A stretch of DNA of 64,000 bases, taken from contig MWEG01000041.1 of NCBI GenBank assembly GCA_002070945.1, positions 1 through 64,000 on the forward strand. The letters are read 5' to 3'. The notes under the pieces are model-generated. The model searched no databases. It was given only the letters and a program-made list of their open reading frames with translations, and was not told the DNA's origin. Shown here piece after piece: positions 55,776-64,000 of the stretch; position 1 is the first letter of the stretch, and the number at the start of each line of letters is the position of its first letter. The position numbers were made by a program, and so were the translations under genes. The stretch is from Lentisphaerae bacterium ADurb.Bin082. Its GTDB lineage: Bacteria > Verrucomicrobiota > Lentisphaeria > Oligosphaerales > Oligosphaeraceae.

Positions 55776-56645
55776 ATGCAGCACCTCATCGCCAAAGCCT
55801 CCGTCCTTATCGAAGCCTTGCCGTACATCCAGGACTTCGCCAAATCCGTCGTCCTGGTCAAATTTGGCGGCAGCGCCATGGAAGACCCCGAAATCACTCA
55901 ATCCGTTCTCCAGGACATCGCCTTCATGGCGTCTGCAGGCATGCGCCCAATCGTCGTCCACGGCGGCGGCAAAGCCATTACCGCTGAAATGAAAAAACGG
56001 CAGATCGAGTCGCATTTCATCAACGGCCTCCGATATACCTGTGAAAAAAGCATCAGCGTGGTCGATGAAGTGATGCATCGAGACATCAACCCGAGCCTGG
56101 TCAAACAACTCGCGGCCTGCGGCGCTAACCCAGCCCCCATGTCTGGCAAAGACATCCTCCGAGCCAGGAAAATCACCACCCGCAACCAGGAAACCGGTGA
56201 ACCGATCGACCTCGGCTTCGTCGGCGAAGTGATCAATGTCGATACGCCACAAATCAACTGGGTGATGGAACGCGGCCAAATACCGGTCATCACACCACTG
56301 GCATGCGATATGGACGGACAAGTCTACAACATCAATGGCGACATGGCAGCCTGCGTCATCGCCGCCATGCTGAAAGTCCGCAAGCTGGTCTTCCTCAGCG
56401 ATGTGTCCGGAGTCCTCAAAGACCAGGACGACCCGAAGTCCCTCATCTCCACCATCAGAATCCAGGACATCCCCAGCCTGGCAGCCGAAAAAGTCATCAG
56501 CGGAGGCATGCTGCCAAAACTGCAAAGCGCAGCCCAGGCCATAGCCGCAGGAGTCGATAAAGTACACCTGATCGACGGACGCCTGAAACACTCACTTCTG
56601 CTCGAAATATTCACCGACCACGGCATCGGAACACAAATCGTCTGA
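55776..56645 (+). CDS. argB: Acetylglutamate kinase
   Basis: Second step of arginine synthesis; 289 residues, usual length. KFGGSAM (Lys29) and VVHGGGKAIT form the ATP/substrate glycine loops. INGDMAAC is the late motif and SGGMLPKL the C-terminal Lys site. It is followed 45 bp later by argF. The ATG at 55776 matches the family N-terminus; no clear Shine-Dalgarno precedes it. Confidence 0.95.
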   Translation: MQHLIAKASVLIEALPYIQDFAKSVVLVKFGGSAMEDPEITQSVLQDIAFMASAGMRPIVVHGGGKAITAEMKKRQIESHFINGLRYTCEKSISVVDEVMHRDINPSLVKQLAACGANPAPMSGKDILRARKITTRNQETGEPIDLGFVGEVINVDTPQINWVMERGQIPVITPLACDMDGQVYNINGDMAACVIAAMLKVRKLVFLSDVSGVLKDQDDPKSLISTIRIQDIPSLAAEKVISGGMLPKLQSAAQAIAAGVDKVHLIDGRLKHSLLLEIFTDHGIGTQIV

Positions 56646-56690
56646 ACAAGACAAACCAGCCGCGCGCCCATACCTTCGAAAGAACCCACC

Positions 56691-57689
56691 ATGATCGTCC
56701 CACAACTCGGACTGTCCGGAAAATCACTGCTGAAACTGGCAGACCTGACCGACCAACAAGTGCTCGGACTGGTCGACTTCGCCATCGACCTCAAAGCACG
56801 CAAAGCCGCCCATGAACACCTGGACGCGCCGCTCCTAAAAGGACGAAATATCGCCCTCATCTTCCAAAAATCCTCAACCAGAACACGCTGCGCCACCGTA
56901 GTCGCCGTCCGCGACGAAGGCGGAAGCACAGAATACCTCAACCAGGCCGACATCCACCTAGGCAAAAAAGAAACGGTCAAGGATACCGCCCGCGTGCTTG
57001 GACGACTCTTCGACGGCATCCTGTTCCGAGGCTTCGCCCACGAAACCGTCGAGGAACTGGCCCGCTTCGCAGGAGTCCCAGTCTGGAATGGCCTCACCGA
57101 CCTCTGGCACCCAACCCAAATCCTCGCAGACCTGCAAACCATCAAGGAATATTTCGGACAAGTGAAAGGACTCAAGCTGGCCTTCATCGGCGACGGCCGC
57201 AACAACGTCTGCAATTCCCTGATGCGCGGATGCGCCAAAGCAGGCATGGACATGGTCGACGTCTGCCCGCCCGAACTCGCACCAGACCCGGCCCTGTTCG
57301 CAGCAGCACAGGCCGACGCACGCCGCAACGGCTGCACGGTCAGCGTCTCCCATGACCCGATCAACGGCGTCAAAGGAGCACATGTCCTCTATACCGACGT
57401 CTGGGCATCCATGGGAGAAGAAAGCGCCTTCAACCAAAGACTCGAACTGCTCCGACCATTCCAAGTAACTATGGATATGGCCAGACGAACGGGAAACCTG
57501 GAGTCAGGACGACTCATCTTCCTGCATTGCCTCCCAGCATTCCATAACCACGACACGGACATGAGCCGAGAATGCGGCGCACTCGAAGTGACTGACGAAG
57601 TGTTCGAAGCGCCGTTCTCCAAAGTGTTCGAAGAAGCCGAAAACCGCATGCATACCATCAAGGCGATGATCCTCGCCTCACTCGCCTGA
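56691..57689 (+). CDS. argF: Ornithine carbamoyltransferase
   Basis: Makes citrulline from ornithine and carbamoyl phosphate; 332 residues. The carbamoyl-phosphate motif is SSTRTR near residue 61. LWHPTQILAD, YTDVWASMGEE and FLHCLPAFH (ornithine site) follow. The usual FE after STRTR appears as CA (SSTRTRCAT). Confidence 0.94.
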   Translation: MIVPQLGLSGKSLLKLADLTDQQVLGLVDFAIDLKARKAAHEHLDAPLLKGRNIALIFQKSSTRTRCATVVAVRDEGGSTEYLNQADIHLGKKETVKDTARVLGRLFDGILFRGFAHETVEELARFAGVPVWNGLTDLWHPTQILADLQTIKEYFGQVKGLKLAFIGDGRNNVCNSLMRGCAKAGMDMVDVCPPELAPDPALFAAAQADARRNGCTVSVSHDPINGVKGAHVLYTDVWASMGEESAFNQRLELLRPFQVTMDMARRTGNLESGRLIFLHCLPAFHNHDTDMSRECGALEVTDEVFEAPFSKVFEEAENRMHTIKAMILASLA

Positions 57690-57738
57690 ACGCACCTGCC
57701 CGCCGCCAGCAACTCTCACCCTCAACCAGCCAACACCC

Positions 57739-58830
57739 ATGCTAAGAAGAAAGCGCCTTGACGAAATCTCCTGGGAGGACTTCAATCGCCTCAGCCTGGA
57801 GGAAAAAGCACCGTACCTGGTACAGGCAAACGGCCGCCCCTACCACGTCCTGATCGCCCAGCAGTTCAACCGAGAGCAACTCGATGGACTCTGCGACCTG
57901 GCAACGCGCATAAGACGCATCGCAAAAAGCAAAGAAGGCATGCGCTTCCTCTCTGACCTCCTCTGCCACAAGCGCGCCATGCTCGACTTCACCCAACCCT
58001 CCAGCCGAACCTTCCTCTCATTCTATGCAGCCTGCCAAATCCTCGGAATCCGACCAGCAGAAGTCAGAGACCCGTCCATCTCATCAGAAATGAAGGGCGA
58101 ATCACGCGAAGACTCGGTCCGTACCTTCAGTTCATATTTCGACATGATCATCATGAGAACGCCACTCCAGGGATTCGTCGAAAAAATGGTCTGGGAATTG
58201 TCCAACACCGACAGGCCGCTCCCGATCATCAACGCAGGCTCGGGCAAAGACCAACACCCAACCCAGGCACTCCTCGATATCTACACCCTGCAACGCTCAT
58301 TCGAAAAAAATGGCGAACTGGCCAACAAGCACATCGTCTTCTGCGGAGACCTCGCACGAGGACGAACCGTCCGATCACTGTCCAGACTCCTGACCTACTA
58401 CCCGAATATCCGCCAGACCTTCGCCGCGCCTGAACACCTAAAAATAGGCCAGGATATCATCGATGACTTGGCAGCCCACAACGTCGACTTCACCGTCACT
58501 ACCGACTTCAAGTCTACCATCCCCACCGCAGACGCTATCTACATGACCAGAATCCAAGACGAGTGGGACAAAACCGCCGGGGAAAGCTCACACTTCAACC
58601 TAATGGACTTCGCCCTAACTGTCGACGACATGAAGCAACTCCCCCATACCTCCGTCATTATGCACCCGCTGCCGCGCCGACATGAAATCGACCCGGCCAT
58701 TGACAGCGACCCCCGCGCCGTCTACTGGCGCCAGATGCGCAATGGAATGTGGGTCCGCTCAGCGCTGATCGCAACCATCTTTGGACGAGACCAGGAAATC
58801 ACCCACTATTATATGATGAACCTGAAATGA
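57739..58830 (+). CDS. pyrB: Aspartate carbamoyltransferase catalytic chain
   Basis: First committed step of pyrimidine synthesis; 363 residues, longer than the usual ~310 because of about 40 extra N-terminal residues. The carbamoyl-phosphate site is QPSSRTFLSF (Ser replaces Thr of STRT). MKGESREDS is the mobile-loop motif. AGSGKDQHPTQALLD, FCGDLARGRTVRSL and MHPLPRRHEID follow. It starts 49 bp after argF. No pyrI is adjacent. Confidence 0.9.
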   Translation: MLRRKRLDEISWEDFNRLSLEEKAPYLVQANGRPYHVLIAQQFNREQLDGLCDLATRIRRIAKSKEGMRFLSDLLCHKRAMLDFTQPSSRTFLSFYAACQILGIRPAEVRDPSISSEMKGESREDSVRTFSSYFDMIIMRTPLQGFVEKMVWELSNTDRPLPIINAGSGKDQHPTQALLDIYTLQRSFEKNGELANKHIVFCGDLARGRTVRSLSRLLTYYPNIRQTFAAPEHLKIGQDIIDDLAAHNVDFTVTTDFKSTIPTADAIYMTRIQDEWDKTAGESSHFNLMDFALTVDDMKQLPHTSVIMHPLPRRHEIDPAIDSDPRAVYWRQMRNGMWVRSALIATIFGRDQEITHYYMMNLK

Positions 58831-58881
58831 CCGTACGCCGCGAAATTTTGTGACGAATGCTTGAAATCTTTTAGCACGAAT

Positions 58882-58973
58882 TTGCGCCGTAGGCGCCAAA
58901 CCATGCTTAACCCCAGGCTTCAGCCTGGGGGTAGGCATGCCCCCAAAACGGGTGCCCTGTAAGGGGCACGACC
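58882..58973 (+). repeat. Three-hairpin element, copy 3
   Basis: GCGCC-GTA-GGCGC, CCCCAGGC-TTCA-GCCTGGGG and GTGCCCT-GTA-AGGGGCAC in the same order as copies 1 and 2, directly before the STAS gene. Confidence 0.8.
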
Positions 58974-59023
58974 ATCCGCCACCGCCTTTTGCGTTGTCCC
59001 ACCCGAAACCACGACATTATGCC

Positions 59024-59515
59024 ATGGAATCTAAACTCCTCTACGCCACCCAAGACGGCGTCACCCTGTTCCAAGTCATCGGCCGAGGCACCTATAAAAT
59101 CTGCCCAAGCTTCCGCAAATGCTGCGAAGACCTCCTGGCCGCCAAAGACGCGACCGGAGTCACCATCGACTTGTCCCGATGCGAGTCTATGGACAGCACC
59201 TTCATGGGCATCATGGTCATGCTCGGAATCAAAATGCGCGGGAAAATCCCACTCCTCGTGGTCAACGCCAAGCCAGTCCATCGAACCCTCCTGGACGGCA
59301 TCGGCGTGTCCCGCGTGTGGCGTTTCGTCGATGAGCCGGTGACGGACATGAATTGGCATAACCTGGCTCAGGCTTCTGCCGGCGCCATCAAAGACATGAC
59401 GAACCTCGCCCCCATCATCCTCGAAGCGCACCAGGCCCTGATCGATCTCGACCCCGCTAATCTGCCGAAATTCAAGGACGTAGTCGAACTGCTCAAAGCA
59501 GAACAACAGCCTTAA
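59024..59515 (+). CDS. STAS-domain protein (anti-sigma factor antagonist-like)
   Basis: A 163-residue protein. Residues 1-105 are a STAS domain with the phosphorylation-type motif CESMDSTFMG (Ser58) seen in SpoIIAA/RsbV proteins. An extra helical tail of about 55 residues follows. It probably acts in partner switching with an anti-sigma kinase; none is adjacent. A PP2C phosphatase at 18700 could reactivate such a protein, but the genes are 40 kb apart. The ATG at 59024 is the STAS start. Confidence 0.82.
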   Translation: MESKLLYATQDGVTLFQVIGRGTYKICPSFRKCCEDLLAAKDATGVTIDLSRCESMDSTFMGIMVMLGIKMRGKIPLLVVNAKPVHRTLLDGIGVSRVWRFVDEPVTDMNWHNLAQASAGAIKDMTNLAPIILEAHQALIDLDPANLPKFKDVVELLKAEQQP

Positions 59516-59534
59516 ATATCTCGTCCAGCACCCT

Positions 59535-59562
59535 CCGTCCAGTGCCCGGACTTCAGTCCGGG
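59535..59562. repeat. CCGTCC-hairpin repeat, compensated stem
   Basis: CCGTCCAGTG with CCCGGAC-TTCA-GTCCGGG (59545-59562). The stem differs from the usual CCGGCAC/GTGCCGG on both arms so that pairing is kept. Confidence 0.75.
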
Positions 59563-59589
59563 AATCTTACCAAAAAAAAGGTGAAGACC

Positions 59590-60279
59590 ATGTCATTCCC
59601 ACGCCTTCAATGCCTCGCCGTCGCCTTCCTTGCCGCCGTCGCCATGACCGCAGCGCAAGATCGAATCGCCTACCTCGATATGGAAAAAATCTTCGAGGGA
59701 TACTACAAGACCGTCAACGCCAACATTGGCTTTGAGCAGCGCAAGCAGGATTTCGAAGACCGCCTTCAGCTCATCCGCGACGAACTCAACTCGCGCATCA
59801 GCGAAGTCCGCAAGCTGGAAGCCGAAGTCAAAAACGACTTGCGCGGCGAAGAAGCACGTGAAGAAGCCCGCCGCAAATTGCAGCAGCACTTCGACCGCTA
59901 CACCGCCATTCGCGACGAACACGACCGATTCCGTCAAAGCGGCATGCAGGAATTGCAAAGAGTCAGGGCCAGCACCGAAGAAGAACTCGTCGATGACCTA
60001 CTCAGCGTCATCAGAAAATTTGCCGCAGACAACGGCTACACTCATGTGATCGAAGTGAGCGGAAAAACCTTCAATCGCATACCTGTTTTCCTCGTCTACC
60101 CGGAAAATGCTGACATCACCCCTGAAATCCTCAAAATCATCAACGTCGGCCACGAGGAAGAATACGCTCAAGCCAAAAAACGCCTCGACGACATCCGCAG
60201 CAAAGGCCAATCCACCCCAGCCCCCGCCGAAGAAGGAGCCAATCCCCCCGCTGCAACCGAAGCCCAGCCCAATCCCTGA
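59590..60279 (+). CDS. OmpH/Skp family periplasmic chaperone
   Basis: A 229-residue exported protein. The signal peptide is residues 1-20 (CLAVAFLAAVAMTAAQ). The mature start DRIAYLDMEKIFEGYYK is Skp-like, followed by a long coiled coil (about 45-150) and a Pro-rich C-terminus. Skp chaperones outer-membrane proteins. It lies just before lpxD, as in the common bamA-skp-lpxD order. Confidence 0.86.
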   Translation: MSFPRLQCLAVAFLAAVAMTAAQDRIAYLDMEKIFEGYYKTVNANIGFEQRKQDFEDRLQLIRDELNSRISEVRKLEAEVKNDLRGEEAREEARRKLQQHFDRYTAIRDEHDRFRQSGMQELQRVRASTEEELVDDLLSVIRKFAADNGYTHVIEVSGKTFNRIPVFLVYPENADITPEILKIINVGHEEEYAQAKKRLDDIRSKGQSTPAPAEEGANPPAATEAQPNP

Positions 60280-60289
60280 CCACCGTACG

Positions 60290-60490
60290 TACCGCAGGCC
60301 TTAGTCCCCCGCACGTAGTAGCACGTAGTTCAAGCCTCAGCTTGCAGTACGTAGTCGTACGTAGTTCAAGCCTGTATCCGTGTCTCTCCGTCCAGTGCCG
60401 GCACTTTAGTGCCGGATCCCTCGCCCCTCGCCCCTACCCCCCCCAAAAAAAAAAATCTGCGTCATCAGCGTAATCTGCGGATAAAACAAC
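60290..60490. repeat. Repeat cluster between skp and lpxD
   Basis: Several decayed GTAG-hairpin copies (GTAGTTCAAGCCTCAGCTTG and truncated forms, 60290-60386). A CCGTCC hairpin with CCGGCAC-TTTA-GTGCCGG (60398-60415) follows, then a CCGTG-type relative with ATCTGCGTCATCAGCGTAAT then CTGCGGATAAAAC (60455-60490). Confidence 0.75.
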
Positions 60491-60539
60491 AGTTTCTCGC
60501 CCCTCGCCCCTCGCCCCCTCGCCCTCAGGAATTCCCTCC

Positions 60540-61589
60540 ATGTCGCAGCCCTCCCTTTTCACTCCCGCCGCCTTGGCCGCCAAGACCGCCGGCCGCCTTG
60601 ACGGCCTTTGCCCGGTTGAGACCATCACCGGCGCCGCCTCTCTTGCCGATGCCGGCCCCACGGATGTCACTTTCCTCGCCAATGAAAAATACGGCCACCT
60701 CTTGAGCGCCACCCAGGCGCCGCTCGTCCTCGTCCCGGTTGATTACCCGGAACCCCCGCCTCAAGGCAAAGCCTGGGTCCGTTGCCAGAACCCCTCCAAA
60801 GCCTTCACCGCCCTGGTCATGCTTTTCGCACCCCCCCCGCCAGCCCGCCCAGCCGGAATCCACCTGGCCGCAGTCGTCGATGCAACCGCGCGCATCGCAG
60901 CATCAGCCCATATCGGAGCTTGCGCCGTCATCGCTGCCAACGCCGTCATCGGAGAACGAACGATCGTCATGCCAGGCACCTTCATCGGAGAAAATGCCGT
61001 CATCGGAGATGATTGCCTGATCTATCCCAATGTGACCATCCGCGAAAGATGCATCATTGGACAGCGCGTCATACTCCACCCAGGAGTCGTCATCGGAGCA
61101 GACGGATTCGGATACGACTCGGACGCGACAGGACACAGCAAAATCCCACAGCTCGGAATCGTCGAAATCGGAGACGATGTCGAAATCGGAGCTAATTCGT
61201 GCGTGGACCGCGCACGCTTCGGAGTCACCAGAATCGGCGATGGAACAAAAATTGACAACCTAGTCCAAATCGGACACAACGTCGTCACCGGCAAAGCCTG
61301 CATGATCGTCGCACAAGTCGGAATCGCAGGCTCAACCACGATCGGCAACGGCGTGGTCCTCGCAGGACAAGCCGGAGTCGTCGGCCATCTGAAGGTCGGC
61401 GACGGAGCCATTGTCATGGCCAAGGCCGGCGTCACCAAGGACCTTCCACCCAAAGCCGTCGTCTTTGGCATGCCAGCCGCAGACCGACGCGAATTCGCCC
61501 GAGATGCCATGTTCATCCGTAAATTGCCGGAAATCTGCGCAACCCTGAAAAAATTGCAAAGCGAACTCGACGCCCTGAAAAAACAATAA
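60540..61589 (+). CDS. lpxD: UDP-3-O-acylglucosamine N-acyltransferase
   Basis: Adds the N-linked acyl chain in lipid A synthesis; 349 residues. The N-terminal uridine-binding domain ([14 protein letters not shown]) is followed by hexapeptide repeats forming the left-handed beta helix ([20 protein letters not shown] and onward). The catalytic His region is [10 protein letters not shown]. The C-terminal helix has a coiled-coil look. AGGAATT precedes the ATG. Its presence implies an LPS-type outer membrane. Confidence 0.94.
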   Translation: MSQPSLFTPAALAAKTAGRLDGLCPVETITGAASLADAGPTDVTFLANEKYGHLLSATQAPLVLVPVDYPEPPPQGKAWVRCQNPSKAFTALVMLFAPPPPARPAGIHLAAVVDATARIAASAHIGACAVIAANAVIGERTIVMPGTFIGENAVIGDDCLIYPNVTIRERCIIGQRVILHPGVVIGADGFGYDSDATGHSKIPQLGIVEIGDDVEIGANSCVDRARFGVTRIGDGTKIDNLVQIGHNVVTGKACMIVAQVGIAGSTTIGNGVVLAGQAGVVGHLKVGDGAIVMAKAGVTKDLPPKAVVFGMPAADRREFARDAMFIRKLPEICATLKKLQSELDALKKQ

Positions 61590-62035
61590 AACCCAAGCCC
61601 AAAGCGGCGCAAAGCAGAACCCGAGGCCACACGCCGCAGCCCAGTGCCGGCACTTCAGTGCCACCCACGCCCTCGCCCACGCACGACGCCTACTACGGCC
61701 CCAGGCTAAAAAAAATTGAAAAAATAGATAAAAATGATTTGTAATCCTCTTGGAATGGCGTATTGTAATCACGTTGCTTTAGGTATGCACACAATTGTAA
61801 ACAGATGATTAGTTGGCTCTAAAAACCAGGACGGAATCTATAACCAATTCATAATCAAAAGCTTACAGTTTCAGCATAAATCGTGATCATTGTCCGCAGG
61901 TCAAAGGGAGACATGCTCTCATTTGACCTCTAATAGACTCGGCGTCACGAAAAAAGTCGCGAAATCATAGCAAAATTCATTATAATAAGTCAACAATCAA
62001 ACATTTAGGGGCTATAAAGCTAAGGAGAAAATCAA
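61590..62035. other. 446 bp AT-rich gap before the TpsB gene
   Basis: It starts with one GGCAC-TTCA-GTGCC hairpin (61649-61662) and then becomes markedly AT-rich compared with flanking DNA. Apart from the -10 box below I see no gene or RNA. Confidence 0.6.
61981..61986 (+). promoter_or_regulatory. Candidate -10 box of the TpsB gene
   Basis: A perfect TATAAT 49 bp before the ATG. At 17 bp upstream the bases are CGCGAA, not a recognisable -35, so an activator may be needed. Confidence 0.35.
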
Positions 62036-64000
62036 ATGACGGATCATACAACAAACACCCGGAGATTGGTGTCGGCTGTGGCCGCAAACTCACCTAAGTT
62101 CGTCCTGATTGCTATTTTTTCCTTTATTGTGTGCGCTTCCGTTCCTGTCCTGAAGGCACAGGACATGGACGCTAAAGCCATCAAAGTCGAACAAAAGACA
62201 GCGCAAAAAGACCTGGACGCTGCCCAGAAGCTCCTCAAAAATGCTACTAAACAACTGAATAAACTAGACAAAGCCCTGGTTGATGTTGACGCCGACCTGG
62301 CAAAGGCAAAAGCCAAGCTGGCAACCGAAAAAACCGAGAAGGCAAAGGACGCTATTAATAAGGATATAGCAAAACTCGAAGCGAAAAGAGCGACAATAGT
62401 CGAAAACAGAGTGGCAGCACAGAAAAACCTCGGGGACGCGCAACGCATCGTGGCGGACGCAACCAAACGAGTCGAAACAGCCAAAAACTTGACAGTGAAG
62501 GCAGACGGCGCAAAAGCAAAGGCGGAACCAGCACCAGCCAAAGCACCTGCGCCGGAACCCGCCACGAAAAACGAACTGGTCGCGCCCTGGACGCCTGCTC
62601 CCATCGAACAAAAACCAATCCTCAAAGGCGACCAGCCCCTGACAGTGCCAGAACCAAAGCCAGCAGAAATCGCCAAGCCAGGCGCTAAGCTGCAATTCGA
62701 TATCCCCATGGTCTCAGGTGACAAGGCAATCGTCGAAAAACTCCAAGTCTGGAAAGACTGGGCAGAATACGTGACCTTCAACCCAGTCACCGCCGAAGAC
62801 CTCAACGACTTCCACGCAAAACTACTCAAAGCACTCCACGAAGAAGGATATGTGTTCGCATCCGTCGAATTCCCAACCAAAGTCTGGGCGTATGGAATAT
62901 TCCTCGCTAAAGTCGACTGCGGACCGCTCGGAAATATCACAGTGCGCAACGCAAGGCACTACTCGCCAAAGCAAATCGTCAACGCACTGCAAAACCAAGA
63001 AGGAAAATTCAATTACGCGAAAATACACGGCGACTTGTTCGACATGAACACCAAGCCAGACCTGAAACTCAATACAAAACTGAAACCGGTCATCCAGGGT
63101 GGAAGAAGAGTGATCGACGCCGAAATCGACGTGGATGACAAACTGCCAATACACGGAGCTGTCGAAATCATCAATAACGGCTCAAAGGAAACCTCAGACT
63201 GGAGAATGCGCACGACCCTCCAACACCTCAACCTGACTAAACATAACGATACGCTGACATTCGATTGGCTAACAGGAGGAATGCTCAAACACGTCGGAGA
63301 AGACCTGAACTCAATCTCAGGATCATACTACCTGCCCATAGATGACCTCTACTCAGTCAACGTCTTCGGAGGATGGAACTCGTCAGACATCGAAGACGTG
63401 ACTGACGAAATCGGAGTCAGAGGCCGTGGATACTACGCCGGAATACAACTGACAAAGGTGATCTACGAAACACCACTGCATAAAACACAACTGTCAGTAG
63501 GATGGCACTACCAAGACTGGAGAACAAAACAGGATATCTACGGAAAAACATATACCGAAAGAGGACTGAAAATATCCATGCCAAGCCTGACCCTCGGATA
63601 TATGGCAAAAACTTTCGACTCATTCAAAGGCAGAAACTTCGCCAGCATAACACTGCAAAAACATACCGCCGGATCGTTCGGAGCATCTTCAAGAAGCGAC
63701 TTCAACGAACAAGGAGCAGCATTCTCTGACGGAGACTTCCTCCTGACCAGAATCCAATTGGCCCGCTTCCAAAGACTCTTCAGCGGAGAAGACTCCCCTG
63801 GAAGATGGTCGATGTTCGCTAAAGTCGATACGCAAATCGCAACCGATGACCTGCCACCGCCGCTCAGAGACTACGTAGGAGGATTCAACTCAGTGAGGGG
63901 ATACGAAGAATCAGAAGTGGGAGGAGACAACTCAGTAGTCGGAACACTCGAACTGCGCACACCGCTCATCGAAAACTTTATACCTGGACTGAGCAAAGAA
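62036..64000 (+). CDS. Two-partner secretion / ShlB-FhaC-like outer-membrane transporter (3' end beyond window)
   Basis: Open from the ATG at 62036 (AAGGAG site) to the window edge, 655 codons. Residues about 21-40 are a hydrophobic export signal. Residues 43-155 are an extreme Lys/Ala/Glu coiled coil and 160-215 are Pro/Ala/Lys-rich. A POTRA-like region (about 225-345, LLKALHEEGYVFASVEFPTK) precedes a beta-barrel. The barrel holds the hallmark VRGY of TpsB/Omp85 proteins (Arg621) in FNSVRGYEESEVGG. The coiled-coil insert before POTRA is unusual for the family. In the barrel region glycine is nearly always GGA, unlike the GGC-rich upstream genes. The secreted partner is probably downstream. 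Confidence 0.8.
   Translation, partial: MTDHTTNTRRLVSAVAANSPKFVLIAIFSFIVCASVPVLKAQDMDAKAIKVEQKTAQKDLDAAQKLLKNATKQLNKLDKALVDVDADLAKAKAKLATEKTEKAKDAINKDIAKLEAKRATIVENRVAAQKNLGDAQRIVADATKRVETAKNLTVKADGAKAKAEPAPAKAPAPEPATKNELVAPWTPAPIEQKPILKGDQPLTVPEPKPAEIAKPGAKLQFDIPMVSGDKAIVEKLQVWKDWAEYVTFNPVTAEDLNDFHAKLLKALHEEGYVFASVEFPTKVWAYGIFLAKVDCGPLGNITVRNARHYSPKQIVNALQNQEGKFNYAKIHGDLFDMNTKPDLKLNTKLKPVIQGGRRVIDAEIDVDDKLPIHGAVEIINNGSKETSDWRMRTTLQHLNLTKHNDTLTFDWLTGGMLKHVGEDLNSISGSYYLPIDDLYSVNVFGGWNSSDIEDVTDEIGVRGRGYYAGIQLTKVIYETPLHKTQLSVGWHYQDWRTKQDIYGKTYTERGLKISMPSLTLGYMAKTFDSFKGRNFASITLQKHTAGSFGASSRSDFNEQGAAFSDGDFLLTRIQLARFQRLFSGEDSPGRWSMFAKVDTQIATDDLPPPLRDYVGGFNSVRGYEESEVGGDNSVVGTLELRTPLIENFIPGLSKE

Noticed and set aside
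62044..62949. Long open frame on the minus strand (about 300 codons) opposite the TpsB gene
   Set aside because: Its product is a low-complexity Ser/Phe/Ala sequence mirroring the Lys/Ala coiled coil of the plus-strand gene, which has a ribosome-binding site, an export signal and recognisable barrel motifs.

Overview
The window is a 64 kb piece of a GC-rich bacterial chromosome, densely packed with housekeeping genes on both strands. There is no phage, plasmid or insertion sequence. Several things point to the PVC superphylum, most likely Lentisphaerota (Victivallis or Oligosphaera-like): short pseudopilins with a [19 protein letters not shown] leader and an H-X9-DG tail; sulfatase and heparinase-like enzymes; outer-membrane genes (lpxD, skp, a TpsB porin); and very repeat-rich intergenic DNA. 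This placement is inference from gene content, because no rRNA gene is present.

Layout. 0.2-3.3 kb (+): an NAD-dependent epimerase and a fused GT4-GT26 glycosyltransferase. 3.4-22.5 kb (almost all -): copA, era, a stand-alone Lrp-type sensor domain, ptsP, the RNase P RNA gene, a Xer recombinase, ruvB, ruvA, lexA, prfA, rpmE, pnp, rpsO, a PP2C phosphatase and two one-carbon/methionine genes. 22.7-38.5 kb (+): a DUF4432 protein, an MFS carrier, lemA, a class II aldolase, folE, a GT39-like membrane glycosyltransferase, a phosphatase, an M15-like peptidase, an FKBP isomerase, folD, an RsmB-like methyltransferase, a sulfatase, a secreted heparinase-like lyase and an HTH-EIIA regulator. 38.7-49.4 kb (-): two tandem pseudopilin copies (one with an in-frame TGA), amaP, asp23, accC, accB, aroQ, a rhomboid protease, a fused aldolase/dehydrogenase, a strongly degenerate FtsZ-like gene and ftsA. 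49.6-64 kb (+): a small coiled-coil protein, obgE, a third pseudopilin, a membrane phosphoesterase, galE, a flippase-like protein, argB, argF, pyrB, a STAS protein, skp, lpxD and the 5' part of a two-partner-secretion porin that runs off the window.

How the genes fit together. lexA-ruvA-ruvB-xer looks like a DNA-damage and chromosome-resolution group. rpsO-pnp and rpmE-prfA are translation and RNA-turnover pairs. aroQ-accB-accC-asp23-amaP resembles the Bacillus acc neighbourhood. ptsP (GAF-EI) and the HTH-EIIA protein suggest a regulatory phosphotransfer chain. The sulfatase, the heparinase-like enzyme and two deoxyhexose-phosphate aldolases suggest growth on sulfated, fucose- or rhamnose-containing polysaccharides.

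The most unusual items are two. First, a 234-residue FtsZ relative sits directly downstream of ftsA. It has lost the GTPase signature and the T7 loop but keeps an FtsA-docking tail. Second, several families of intergenic elements recur through the window: hairpins with a shared C-TTYA-G apex and compensatory stem changes, heptanucleotide arrays arranged as long palindromes, and a 120 bp GTCCAC-rich element.
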